The notes below the pieces were generated by a model. It saw only the letters and a list, made by a program, of their open reading frames with translations. It did not search any database and had not been told where the DNA came from. DNA of 64,000 nt. Origin: Eurosta solidaginis (Eukaryota; Arthropoda; Insecta; Diptera; Tephritidae). Every line of letters begins with the position of its first letter. The stretch's first letter is position 1. The stretch is taken from positions 239,878,978 to 239,942,977 of the forward strand of contig NC_090320.1 in assembly GCF_040869045.1 (NCBI RefSeq), written 5' to 3'. Shown here piece by piece: positions 42,541-53,047 of the stretch. A program made the translations under genes and the position numbers.

Positions 42541-43544
42541 TCAATAGAAGCATGCGTATATATGTGTGTCGGGGTTTAAAACAACATAAAAACAAGTAAG
42601 GATGGGACTGTCTTCGGCTGTGCCGAAGACTTCTTACCTTTCATGAATGGGGCTGAACAATAATCTTATCCCATTCGTAATCTTCAAATAATGCGCTGTA
42701 TAAGATAAGAAATATATAGTGAACAGATGTACTTACCTAAACGATTTTAAGATAAATATAAAAAATGGCAAAAAACCCCCTTATCTGAACGATCGGTTGT
42801 ATGGGATATATATTATATGTAGCTCCGATCGAAATGATTTTTACTGGAAATCTTCTATGATATATTACATTAAATATCACCAAGTTTCACGTATTTATAT
42901 TGGAAACTAAGGGAGAAATGGCCAGAAATCTTTCTATCTGAACGATCGGTTGTATGGGATAGGTATATACTATATACATATAGCTCCGATCAAAGTGATA
43001 TTTTTAGGAAATCTTCTGATATATTAGAATAAATATCACCAAGTTTAACGTTTTTATATTGGAAATTAAGGGAGAAATGGCTAAAAATCTTCCTGCGATC
43101 GGTTGTTGGGATATATATTATATATAGTTCCGATCGAAATGATTTTTTCATGACAATTTCTATGATATATTGATTTTTTGCCGGCTCAATATCTAAAAAC
43201 CCAATTGAAAAACAAAGTTTTTCGGTTTTTTTATGCCAATATATTTCGGCTACACTGCGGTAATCTTCCTCAGGGCCACTGAAGACAACATGAAAACAAA
43301 CAATTAATATCACATATTTCACTAATAAAAATTACAAACTAACAAAATGTTTACAAACAAAAGTTTAAACAAAAATTCACAATTACATCATTTGACATTA
43401 ACATACATTGCCTCGTGTTTACGTCTGCACCGTCTAATCAGGTGTTTGCTACTGTCCTATTGTTGTTTAGTAGATGACGATACGCATGAGCACATCCATC
43501 ACAGTCCGTTTTATAGTTCATTCGTATTTTTGTAGGCGTGTTAA

Positions 43545-44396
43545 TTATATGAACATTTCCAATGTGTATCGTTTGTTGTAGTTTTGTTCTTGTGCGAGAA
43601 TCTCTGCTGCATCGAAGTTTGGTGAGTGCCCACTGGCCGCACAGTGTGTCATGAGTGCATTTTTTTGAAAATTAACGTGATGACATTGTTTATAATCTGA
43701 TTTGTGCTGGGACAGTCTCGTTTTTAGTTTTGCTTTTGTTGTGCCTACGTATATACTTTCACAAGCTTCGTTCGAGTTTCCATTACAAGGTATTTTATAT
43801 ACTAAATTACTTTTTTCGGTTGTTGGTATTCTTGTTTTTGTTCTGTTGAATATTGTTTTTAATGTGTTAGTCGGTTTGTGTGCTATCTTTACTTTTTCTG
43901 TATTATAGCAATCCGACTTCGCTAAACGTTCCGAAAGCTGAGATACATATGTTACCGTCTTAAACATTGTTTTTTGTGTGTTTTCTGAATTTGGTATCTG
44001 GTATTGAATTAAAGGCCGTTTTAGTAAATTTTTGATAGTAGAATCCGGAAAATCGTTGTTTTTTAATAATAATGTAATTTCGTTTTTAATTTCTTGGTGG
44101 TACATTTCGTCAGAAATTTGCAGCATTCGTCGTATACAGCCCATTGCTGTATTAATTATCATCGATTTTGGATGCTTTGAGTTAAAGTTGATGATTCGTC
44201 CAGATGAAGTAGGTTTTCTATACCACTTTACTTTTAATTCGTTTTCCCTTCTGATTATGATCGAGTCAAGATATGCCAATTTTCCGTCCTCTTCGAGCTC
44301 CGTTGTAAATTTTATATGTATATCAAACGAGTTAAGCGCGTCCAATGTATTTTGTCCAATGAATTGGTACGCTTGGGAAGAGTGACACCACGTCAA
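43545..44396 (-). pseudogene. Penelope RT thumb and GIY-YIG endonuclease
   Basis: The minus-strand frame reads DIHIKFTTELEEDGKLAYLD, KWYRKPTSSGRIINFNSKHP (thumb), then the GIY-YIG nuclease: NLVYKIPC, then SIYVGTTKAKLKTRLSQHKS near 43660-43810, and GHSPNFDAAEIL. Penelope nucleases cut DNA to prime cDNA synthesis. The first residues (MTWCHSSQAYQF) are an out-of-frame reading of RT sequence, so the listed start is not real. Confidence 0.87.
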
Positions 44397-45220
44397 AAGA
44401 AATGAGTTTTTCGTCGTCGCAAATGGGTGTATTATTAATTTTTTCCTCGAAATCGATAGTGTTTTTCACATTATATACTGAGTTGGCTGTTACGTTTTTT
44501 AGGATATTTACAATATACTTGCATAGACCGTGAGACGGGGACCCAACGGCGGAACATATGGGTCTGAGTGGCATTCCAGGTTTATGTATTTTTGGGAGCC
44601 CATAGATCCTTGGGGCTAGCGCAGTGGTTGTCACGAGTTTATTTCTTTCAGCTTTCGTAATTATATCCAATTTAAAAAGTTTGTCTACTAAATTATTGTT
44701 TTTGGTTTGTAGTCTAGAAGTAGGATCTTGCCTTTGGATTCTGTACGTGCTTAAGTCCTTTAAAATATGTTCCATTCTTTCGTTGTATTCCTTGGTCTCC
44801 ATTGCCACAGTTTTACTTCCTTTATCCGATGTTAGAATTTTAATGTGGTAATTTTCTTTAAGGAACTTTCGAGTTTGCTTCACTGTATCAATTATGGCAC
44901 AGTGAATGTCGTTTTTCGGTTTGTTGCTGTGTGATCTTTTATTAAGAGAGAGAATCTGGTACGTGCTTCTTCCTGCTTTTCTTCATTTTCCAGTGTCTGT
45001 ATTAAGTCCTCACCATCGGCAATGTATTGAAACAGCGGAAATTTGGAATTTTCTACTGGCAAAGCGAACTTTGGACCCTTAGCCAGCAGAGCTTCAACAT
45101 CTGGCGGGAATTCAACATTGGTTTTGTTTACAAACCAATCTTCGCGTTTGTTATTGTTCACAAAATTGTTGTTTCGTGCGTTCCTCAGTTTTTCATATTT
45201 TTCTTCTTGCCGCTTTTTTA
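44332..45220 (-). pseudogene. Penelope RT N-terminal half
   Basis: It contains IKILTSDKGSKTVAMETKEY, PRIYGLPKIHKPGMPLRPIC and LISFDVVSLFPSVPI (first catalytic Asp), the hallmark Penelope RT motifs. After FPSVPI the sequence jumps straight to the thumb in another frame: the YxDD motif region is deleted. A frameshift near 44915 separates the preceding part (45161-44892, FPPDVEALLAKGPKFALP). Confidence 0.87.
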
Positions 45221-45449
45221 GTATTCAACCCTATTCTTGAATCCATCGTATGTTCGATTTTCGTAGATTCTACGAAAGTCCGTTCACTGAATCCATCGTA
45301 AGTTCGAAATTCGTAGAAAGCCTTCACTGAACTCACTCGAACTGTCAAATCGTAGAGTTTCGTACAAATTTTCTACGACGCGTATCAGCTTGCGGAAAAA
45401 AGTGAAATTATCTCAAATTCAGAATAAAAAGGAATATTAAACAAATAAA

Positions 45450-45687
45450 ATGTAAGTATATTATTAAAAGTGATATTGGTACTAATTATATTGCAATATA
45501 TTGTTATAATAGGTCCAAAATTGTCACAACTCGCCACCACTGTTCCCGCTTACTTGACCTATTGCAGCAGCACCCTAAAATGGTGCTAGGCTTTACAAAG
45601 TGCCCAAAGGAGGAGGTTAACAAATTTTGGGAAAACATTGCAAATAGTATTGCGCCACCAACAAAATATGCAACTACCTGGAAAAAA
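45450..45687 (+). pseudogene. Myb/SANT-like (zeste-type) DNA-binding protein of the Harbinger element
   Basis: The start codon seems split by an intron: AT at 45450-45451, intron GTAAGT...TTATAATAG (45452-45512), then G at 45513. The product reads CSRLLDLLQQHPKMVLGFTK and EVNKFWENIANSIAPP, a trihelix Myb/SANT-like domain as in zeste-type proteins. It is followed by a GT donor at 45688. Downstream exons are short or lost. In Harbinger elements this protein escorts the transposase. Probably incomplete. Confidence 0.65.
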
Positions 45688-45849
45688 GTAATGGTTTTGT
45701 AATATGTATGCATGTATGCATATCGGCAACAGAGCTTCACAGATTTGGAAGAAAGCTTAAAAGAATTAAATTAAAATTAAATTACTAAAATATTTATTTA
45801 AATTTTTAAGGGTCTTATAATAATGACAATTATTACAAAAACTATAAAA

Positions 45850-46303
45850 CATGATTACATTTCGTAGAAATCCCTTTTTACGCTACGTTTCTCTTCGTTG
45901 GTCATATCTAAGTGTATCAGTTGTGGAATAGCCGCGTTTGGAAAATTAGTAAGGCATCTTTCAAAACTTTGGAAAATGTGGTCTTTTCCAAATCCGTGCT
46001 GATAGCTACCTTCCGCAAAAAAAACGTAATACCGATGCTAAGCGTATTATAGGAGTCATTGAAGATGACCCACCGAACGGTGTACTTCCTTCATTTATAA
46101 CACCGAGCACGTAGGTAAACGCAGCCTTGTTTAGGTGGAAAGTTTTTATAAAACACAATTTTTTAAAACCTTCATAAGTTCATTAAAACACGGATCCTTT
46201 CACATACATAACCTCTTCCATTTTCAAGACTCCTCGCAATTTTTAAATCACGCCTTTCTTGCTCATTTTCTTCTAACAAAGCTGCAAATGATATGGAATC
46301 CAT
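45850..46303 (-). pseudogene. Harbinger transposase remnant
   Basis: It begins MDSISFAALLEENEQERRDL at 46303 on the minus strand, similar to the short N-terminus of Harbinger (DDE_4-type) transposases. Stops appear within about 40 codons and most of the catalytic domain is missing. Confidence 0.5.
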
Positions 46304-46539
46304 TTTAAGCACTAAACTTTTATTTTAAATGATATAATGCAATTTTAAACTAAAATTTTAGTTGACATTTTTTATTTACAATCGCTCAGCTGACTTCGAA
46401 TAACCAAAATTTTACATTTTATGTTGGCAGCACTTTTTTCGGTTTCACATGAGTTCAGTGATAGCAAATTCTTCGTATTCGTAGCGGAGGGTTGTATTCG
46501 TAGATTTTCTACGATGGATTCAAGAATAGGGCTGATTGT

Positions 46540-46983
46540 CTTTAGATTATTTGAAATATTTTCTTCTCTCTTAGTAAATTCCAACAAGTCCTCCTTGTTC
46601 AGCTGATTTTTAAGTTGTATTGTTTTTTATTCTATTTGTTGTTGTTGTCTTTTTAATATGTTTTGCTTATGTTTGATAATTAAGTTTAATATTTTAGAGT
46701 GGTAGTAGTGTATGTGCCTGTCTAAAGCTTTGTATATATCTGGATGTGTGTCAGAGTCAAACAAAAATAATTGCTTACATCTAGTGGAATTTTTTATAAG
46801 GCTAGGGATTAATTTTGATTTTCTGCATTTTAAGAGATATTTTAAATTTGACTTTGCTTTTACCAATTTCTTAGATATATTTTGAAATTTATTTATTACT
46901 GCCTTAGAGTTGTCATAGTTTTTCCTTATTTTTGCATACCCCATCTTTTGTTGTTGCATGCTTACGGCGTGCCTTCCGTTCAT
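46540..46983 (-). pseudogene. Penelope N-terminal region
   Basis: The frame from 46983 (MNGRHAVSMQQQKMGYAKIR) is lysine-rich and helical, like the region before RT in Penelope ORFs. One TAA after RQQQQIE (near 46627) breaks the frame, after which NKEDLLEFTKREE continues to the Harbinger insertion. Confidence 0.7.
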
Positions 46984-47352
46984 TATACATTGATGATTTT
47001 CTATGATATTAGAATAAAATTGAAGAATAAGAAATTGCCAAAAATCTTTCTATCTGAACGATCGGTTGTATGGGATATATATGTTATAGTGGTCCGATCC
47101 TACCGTATCCGACAAATGCCTAATATAATACAAAAATACATCCTTGTGCCAAATTTCATTGAGATATCTCAAAATTTGAGGGACTAGTTTGCGTTCAAAC
47201 AGATAGACGGACGGACAGACGGACATCAACTCAGTTCGTCGCCCTGATCAATTCGGTATACTTAATGGTGAGTCTATCTTCTATATTTCTCAACGTTACA
47301 AACATTGGACCAAAGTTAATATACCATTTCATGTTCATGAAAGGTATAACAA

Positions 47353-47809
47353 GAAATACCTACTCGTAGATGAAGGCTATTACGATCAATACATCGTACA
47401 ATTGTTTGTATGTCCCTTTGAAAAGCAAATATTTCTGCTGAAATAGTAAAAAAAATTTACTTTTATTTATTCTCAGCAAGTAATTCCAAACCAGAATTTC
47501 GGCTGTTAAAAAACTGAAAAATGTTTACTTAAAAATAATTGATTATGAAATACTTATAGCTTCAAAGCACAGTAAAATATTCAAGTTTTTTTTCTGCTGA
47601 CGACGACAGCTCGCAGCCATTCAAGTTACATCTGAAGTAAAATGAAAAAAAAAAAACAAATTTGTTTGCTTTGCTTTTTTCTGTTGCTGAAATATTTTTC
47701 AAATACAAATGTAAGCTGTATACAAAAATTCCAAACCGACAAAAAACTCATTGCTGGTAAAGCCAAAAATTTTTAAATTTTACTATTTTTCAGTAAGCAA
47801 TTCAAACCC
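47353..47809. other. AT-rich stretch, nothing recognised
   Basis: No gene. AAGTAATTCCAAACC (47479) and AAGCAATTCAAACCC (47796) are similar to each other and to 48456; the last two are the target duplication of the RTE insertion. Confidence 0.4.
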
Positions 47810-48469
47810 GAGGCTTGTTGTTATATTTCATTGGAGTGTGGTTTTACGTGGCCCAGCGCACAACCCGCTCAACGGGGGTGAAAATATTACTTGCACGTTT
47901 ATATAGCGAGCCGCTTGCTCCAAGACAGACGCCCGCTTGCAGCCGCACCTCGATGTGTACAGACGCTAGCCCTTAAACCGATTATGTCAGAGTAGCCTAG
48001 CCAGGTTGTCGCCTTCTCACATTAGCGGCTACCCAGAGGATACTTGGCCGCAAGCGACCGGCAGTAGTGAGCTGCTTCAACCGCATGCAAAAGAATCGCT
48101 CTGGCCATTCCCAGGTGAATGGGGGTCAGAAGCTTTTCCCACTTTCGTGGCCTTCTACACACGGCTCCATCCTCCATCAGCATAGTCCATCGAATTAAAA
48201 CGCAGCGGCTGCGCTGGCTAGGCCATGTTATGCGAGTGAAAGATGATGCTCCGGCCAAGAAAGTGTTTCTATCGGAACCCGCCTATGGAAGCAGAGTTCG
48301 GCCCCCACTCCGTTGGAAGGAACAAGTGGAAAACGATTTAAACTCCCTTGGTGTGACCAATTGGCGCCGGTTGGCGGAGCGAAGGAGCTACTGGCGCGCC
48401 TTGTTGGACGACCATAACCGTTTAGACGGTTAAGCGCCAATTAAGAAAGTAAGTAAGTAATTCAAACCC
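47794..48469. mobile_element. RTE-type LINE insertion with inverted 5' part
   Basis: The insert (about 47810-48458) has two parts in opposite orientation: 47829-48185 is RTE 5' leader on the minus strand, and 48186-48458 is the RTE C-terminus (RLRWLGHVMRVKDDAPAKKV ... DDHNRLDG, stop, (TAAG)n) on the plus strand. AATTCAAACCC flanks it (47799-47809, 48459-48469), extending to 16 bp with one mismatch. This layout fits twin priming. Confidence 0.75.
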
Positions 48470-48639
48470 TGGTTACATTTTTTAGTATAGAACATTTTTT
48501 TCCAGAAATCAATATTTTCCAGAAATCAGTTATAATAAAAATTCAAACTATCCAGGAATTTCCGCTTTGCGGACCATTTGGCGCCATCATTGAAACAGCG
48601 TGCCGTATTATAAAATTAAGAAAAAAAGTGTTTCAATTA

Positions 48640-49450
48640 GATAAAAGTTCTTCTTATCGGGTTCACTCCGCGACAGTCGGGTGTAGATTGGGATATTGGG
48701 CTTCAACCTTTCGCACAATACGTTTGACATCATCTTATATGAGATACTAGAAAGGCTGATTCCGCGATAGTTGACGCAGTTTGGAGGATCCCCCTTCTTT
48801 TGGACTGGGCAGGAAAGATTTAGGCTCCAAACATCGGGTATAGGTTAATACATGCGCCTTACCAACTCCTTCATGCCGTATTTGAATAACTCCGCAGGCA
48901 ATCCATCAGCGCTCGCGGCCTTGTTGTTTTTTTTAATATGGTTATGGCTATTCCTACTTCGGCGTAGGCAAGTGCGGGAACATTGTTTCCATCATTATGG
49001 ATTGCGGGCTTGGGTTTATCATCATGCCCCGGGCATTGCATCACTTTCTCCATTTAGGAGCACAGTGTCCCCTCCATAATCCAAGCATCCTCTTGACATC
49101 GGTTACCAGGTCGCCGTTTTCATTTTTAGAGGAGTTTGCCCCGGGCTTAAAGCCTTCTGTCTGTCGCCGAACTTTTCGGTAAAATTTCCGTGCGTTATTC
49201 CTTGTGGCTAGCGTTTTCTTATTGCGTTAGCTTCTAACGAAGCTCTGTAGGCAGCGTCCTTTCTTTCGGTTAATATGCAACAGTCTTCATCGTACTAGTG
49301 GTTTTTTCGTGCTCCCCGGTTTCACCGGCGGTGGTACGAATTGCTTTAGAGATATGCGAGTTACTAAGTCATTGGAGGTCTACTGCGTTTGCAGCATTTC
49401 GACGACGAACTTTCCTTGTGTATTTTGTTCCATGCTTTTAGCGGCGCATT
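48640..49450 (-). pseudogene. RTE reverse transcriptase N-terminal part
   Basis: In shifting minus-strand frames I read AYAEVGIAITILKKT, ADGLPAELFKYG, CPVQKKGDPPNCVNYRGIS and YKMMSNVLCERLKP. These are RTE RT motifs 0-2. The catalytic YADD is absent, as the copy ends near 48640. Confidence 0.72.
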
Positions 49451-49479
49451 TGTAGTTGTTAAAAAAATAAAAAAAATAA

Positions 49480-50729
49480 ATTTACGTTTTTGACTACGAC
49501 AAGATGTTGGGTCCTCGAATCGTGCGTACGTCTAAAGCAAAGGAGGCCGATATTTTTACATGTAGTTCGATCAGGGAACAGCTCTTTATGCTTAAACCTG
49601 GTGTTGGCTGTGACCATGTTACCAACATCGGTGGATTCGACCAGTTTCAGTCCACTAGGGGAGGTTTCATTGTGGAAGCTGCACTTTTCGACCATGTACC
49701 CAAAAAGAGCTTTTTTGACTTGCATTTACGTCGCCAAGCGCGACTTTTATATCTTGGCGGGGCAAAGTTAGTGTGTGTTGTAGAGTGCGTCCTTCACCTC
49801 ATCGAACTTTTTCTCCATCTGTGTTTGGGTGTAGATCAAAAAGATATTAAAAAGTTATGATTTTATGCGGATTGCGGCGAGAAGTTTGTCCAATTGCGTG
49901 AAAGATAGTATTTCGCGGCGAAGTGTATACACCATATAATATTGTAACGAATTTACTGCAAATCCTCTTATTTGCAACCTTCTGCTAAGTTCGAATCACT
50001 AAACTGTTGAATAAATAACTCCAATATTGAATAATGCAATAATGGTCTTTATTAGACTACTTGAAAATAACACTTATAATTCGCAACTGATAACTTGCTT
50101 AAACGAAACTGATTTTCAAAATAATACTCCTATTGCTCGCTAGATAGCGTCTTAAATCCAACTGATTCTCGCGCCTCTACTTTTGCTGCCTTTTATAGTG
50201 TTTGGTTTCCTCGTTGACAATTCTAGGCGGTTCTGTTCTAGAATCTACTAGTTGGTTATCTGCTATAATTATAACTACAGATGTACGTGTATAACTCTCA
50301 TATGCGCGTGTATTTGTGAGCGACAATTCCACAATTATAATTGCATATCTCAGATAAGATATCTGCATGTGTTTGTGCGTTGCTTTTCCGCTGAGTGTAC
50401 GTACATATGTGTAGACATAATGATTTAGTTATTGATGTGCATACAGTCACTGCTTAGCATCGGCTTAGAGATGGCAGTACCCCTTAGTGTTGCTAATATT
50501 CGTAACAATATGTATTTTTATGATATATCTTCACCATAAACCCAACACCGAATTTGCGCTTATTTGTATGGCCACTCCAGTAAATCTCATTATTTCTAAT
50601 TGTCTTTTTTCCTCGCTTCGTTCGTCGTGTTTCTTGGAAGGCGGTGATGTCAGCTTTTGTTTTCAGGAGGATATCAACTAGCCGGGCATCGGCACCAAAC
50701 TCACTAAGGTAACGGATGTCCAGGTGCAT
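49480..50729 (-). pseudogene. RTE APE endonuclease, split by a solo LTR
   Basis: The part 50729-50512 reads GADARLVDILLKTKADITAF, QETRRTKRGKK and IYWSGHTNKRKFGVGFMV (catalytic Glu in QETR). After the LTR, 49870-49480 holds LGDVNASREKALFG-like and MVTANTRFKHKELF-type sequence with breaks. Removing the LTR joins the halves. Confidence 0.78.
49939..50511. mobile_element. Solo LTR of the gypsy A family (third copy)
   Basis: LTR 49943-50507 (565 bp) starts TGTAACGAATTTACTGC and ends TTCGTAACA, flanked by ATAT (49939-49942, 50508-50511). It is shorter than the other two copies through internal deletions. Confidence 0.93.
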
Positions 50730-51038
50730 GCCCTTAAATCATAACCCCATATACGTTTGTCGAGGTCGTCATCAAAAAAGGAGTTTGTGTTTATCCGAGG
50801 CTTTGTTAGAATTGGAGTGTGATTTTGCGTGGCGAGTCCCAAGCCCACCGCTCAACCCGCCCAGAGTTTATATAGGGAGCCACTTGTTCCAAGACAGACA
50901 CTCGCTTCAAGACGCAGATTATGGTGATCGGACGCTGCTGTTGAAATCCTCAAATCCCCCAGCAGCCCTTAAACCGATTATGACCGAGTGGCATAGCTAG
51001 GTTGTCACCTTCTCACATTAGCTCACCACCAAACGGAT

Positions 51039-52065
51039 CTTCAGTGTAGAGCTGGATTCGATTTTTTCGATTCGATTCTCAAAAAAAAAATGGACTAAAT
51101 CGAGCTGAAAATAGTTGGTTCCTGCTCAATTGTTTACTAAGGTTGTACTGCTAAAAATCTCGTCAGTTTCTTTCTCGTTTCGTTGACTGAGGCTCTTTGG
51201 CAACATCAAGGAGTACCACAGGGTTATTCACTTGTTCCTCCCATCGGAGTGAGATAGATAGTGTATTCGATACCTAAATATCATGCTTTCTCTGTTTTTT
51301 CCAGATATTCCAATTTTGTGCGCAGACATTTCTTCAGTTAGTTCTGCATTCTCAGCAAGGTTAGCTTAGAAATCACAAGGAGAACAACATTTTGCTATAA
51401 CCCTCTATTAATCTCTCATCATAGCTGCGGTATCGAGAGTCGATGGCATGGCCCTTTTCAAGAGAAAAGTCATGTCGATGAATTATCGTCATCTCCGTCG
51501 AACCAGTCAATAGATATAGTTATGGGAATTCATGAAAAGATTTCGGCACAGCAGGTGTTCCTATCGGCATCCGCGTTTGGAAACAGCCGCCAAGAAGACT
51601 TGATCTCCCTTGGTGCCCGCAATCGGTATCAGTTATGTTGAAGCCGGGATAGCTAGGCTGACTTGCGCAACTGCAATGCCAAAAGCTCCCAGGCGGCTAA
51701 GCGCCAATTGTTGGTGATGTTAAATTTCTTCATATTTCTCCTTTTCTTCATAGCCACCATCATAATGGCATATAGTCATAGTTCATGGTTTTTAAAAAAG
51801 TCGAGCTTTTTGAAAATTTAAACTCTATTTTAGTTGGTCTGTAAATATGCCACAATTAAGCTAAATTTATAAAAAATACAACAAATATATTTTCTTCACG
51901 TTTTTATCAATAAATATGAAATAGGCACAGTTGCTGAAAGATGATCAAAACTTCGAAGGCTAAAAAAATCGAACGATTCTAAAAAGAAAATCGATTCTTC
52001 ATTTCTTAAAAAAGGATCGATTAAATCTATTACAGATCTAACCGAAATCCAGCTCTAGTTCAGTG
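51039..52065. mobile_element. hAT element carrying RTE-derived sequence
   Basis: The element 51047-52057 (1,011 bp) has inverted ends TAGAGCTGGATT and an 8-bp duplication, CTTCAGTG versus GTTCAGTG (one mismatch). Near 51530-51720 it holds a decayed RTE C-terminus (GTTCCTATCGGCATCCGCGT, CGGCTAAGCGCCAATT). No transposase was recognised. Confidence 0.8.
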
Positions 52066-52130
52066 GCTATCCAGAAGATACTTGGCCGCAAGCGATCGGG
52101 AGTAGTGAGCTTCTCGACGAAATGAGACTA

Positions 52131-52369
52131 AAAACAAATAATATAGTTAATGATAAAACTTATAACTGTTGCGATCACTGTTTTTATAAAATTAATACTG
52201 CACGCAGAGTGAGCAGCAAAGCATAAAACAGATGTTGAAGTATAGCGTCACGTAGCAACGCGAAATTCGACCGCACTCAATGTGACCGTCTTTTGTTTTC
52301 TGTTGAATTAAAACTTGTGATTGCGAAAATTTTAAATTGAATCCAGAAAAAAGTTGACTATTTAACAGA
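52131..52369. other. Unassigned spacer
   Basis: No gene or known repeat recognised between the RTE relic and the E repeat. Confidence 0.4.
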
Positions 52370-52402
52370 GTATATTAACTTTGATTGGATAACGGTTGGT
52401 TG

Positions 52403-53047
52403 TACAGTAGGCCGGGTCGATTTGTGGGGAGGCAAAAAAATCACCCATTGCTCTGTGAAAATCATATGCTAGGGATCAAAATAAGAAACTTTGCCGAAGG
52501 AACCATACCTCTAAACGAATTCTGATGTCCCCCCCCCCCTTGGGTCGTAGGGGAAAATTTTGAAAAATCCCACTTTGAAATGGCTATGTTTTTTCTTTTT
52601 GGAGTTTATTTTTCTCTTTAGAAATTTATTTAGTCAGAACATATGTAAATGAAAAAATGAATTTAACTTAGTAATAGAAAAGAAATAAAAAAACTTATTA
52701 GAAATTAGCGTTTTTACAACCCCCTTTTAAAACCAAGGCATCGCTGTGATGCATTTGCATGTCGTAAACATAGTTGTGTGGGTTTTTTATTCAACCGTTT
52801 TAAAAAATGAAGGTATCACTGTGACAAAATTGCAGATCGTAAAATTGCTTGTGTTGTTTTCTTAAGCCACCACAAGACACAGCAGGTAGAATTGAAATTG
52901 CCCCTACCCAAAAGTTCGACCCAAAGGGGGGGACATCAGAATTCGTTTTAGAGGTATGGTTCCTTCGGCAAAGTTTCTTATTTTGATCCCTAGAATACGA
53001 TTTTCACAGAGCAATGAGCGATTTTCAAATCGACCCGCCCTATTGTA
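52403..53047. mobile_element. Tc1/mariner-type MITE with long inverted ends
   Basis: The element 52405-53045 (641 bp) starts CAGTAGGCCGGGTCGATTTG and its right end is the inverted relative CAATAGGGCGGGTCGATTTG. The inverted arms match for roughly 140 bp. TA flanks both sides. Removing it with one TA restores TTGTACATGTATAAAGG, as found uninterrupted at 40578-40595. Confidence 0.88.

Larger units (their letters stand above)
45223..46537. mobile_element. PIF/Harbinger-like DNA element nested in Penelope
   Basis: The element 45226-46534 (1,309 bp) has inverted ends CARCCCTATTCTTGAATCCA and a 3-bp ATT flank. Subterminal repeats of CGTAGA(A) occur at both ends. It carries a Myb/SANT-like gene (plus) and a transposase remnant (minus), the divergent two-gene layout of Harbinger elements. 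Removing it plus one ATT restores an uninterrupted Penelope frame. Confidence 0.85.
43157..47009 (-). mobile_element. Penelope-like element, decayed, holding a Harbinger-like insert
   Basis: The element (43169-46997) is flanked by about 12 bp TTTCTATGATAT on both sides. On the minus strand it encodes an N-terminal helical region, a Penelope RT and a GIY-YIG endonuclease, followed by a 3' end with CCTGAGGAAGATTACCGCAG, typical of Penelope-like elements. RT is internally deleted and frames are broken. A 1.3-kb DNA element interrupts the N-terminal part. Confidence 0.9.
42590..47352. mobile_element. F-family repeat, split by a Penelope element
   Basis: The left piece (42590-43168) starts AACAAGTAAGGA and a 9-bp stem / 3-nt loop hairpin (42610-42630). 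The right piece (46998-47352) carries the ACGGACGGACAGACGGACAT block and ends in the hairpin TTTCATGTTCATGAAA plus GGTATAACAAG. Repeats of GAACGATCGGTTGTATGGGA occur at 42788, 42940 and 47057. It has no ORF. Confidence 0.85.
48640..52130 (-). mobile_element. RTE-type LINE, 5' two-thirds, with two nested insertions
   Basis: On the minus strand: 5' leader (52130-52066, 51038-50740), APE endonuclease (50729-50512, then 49942-49480), linker, and RT N-terminal part (49450-48640). A solo gypsy LTR and a hAT element interrupt it. The C-terminal half is missing. Many frame breaks. Confidence 0.8.

Noticed and set aside
43347..45240. Plus-strand frames opposite the Penelope coding region
   Set aside because: Low-complexity antisense of recognisable RT and GIY-YIG coding.
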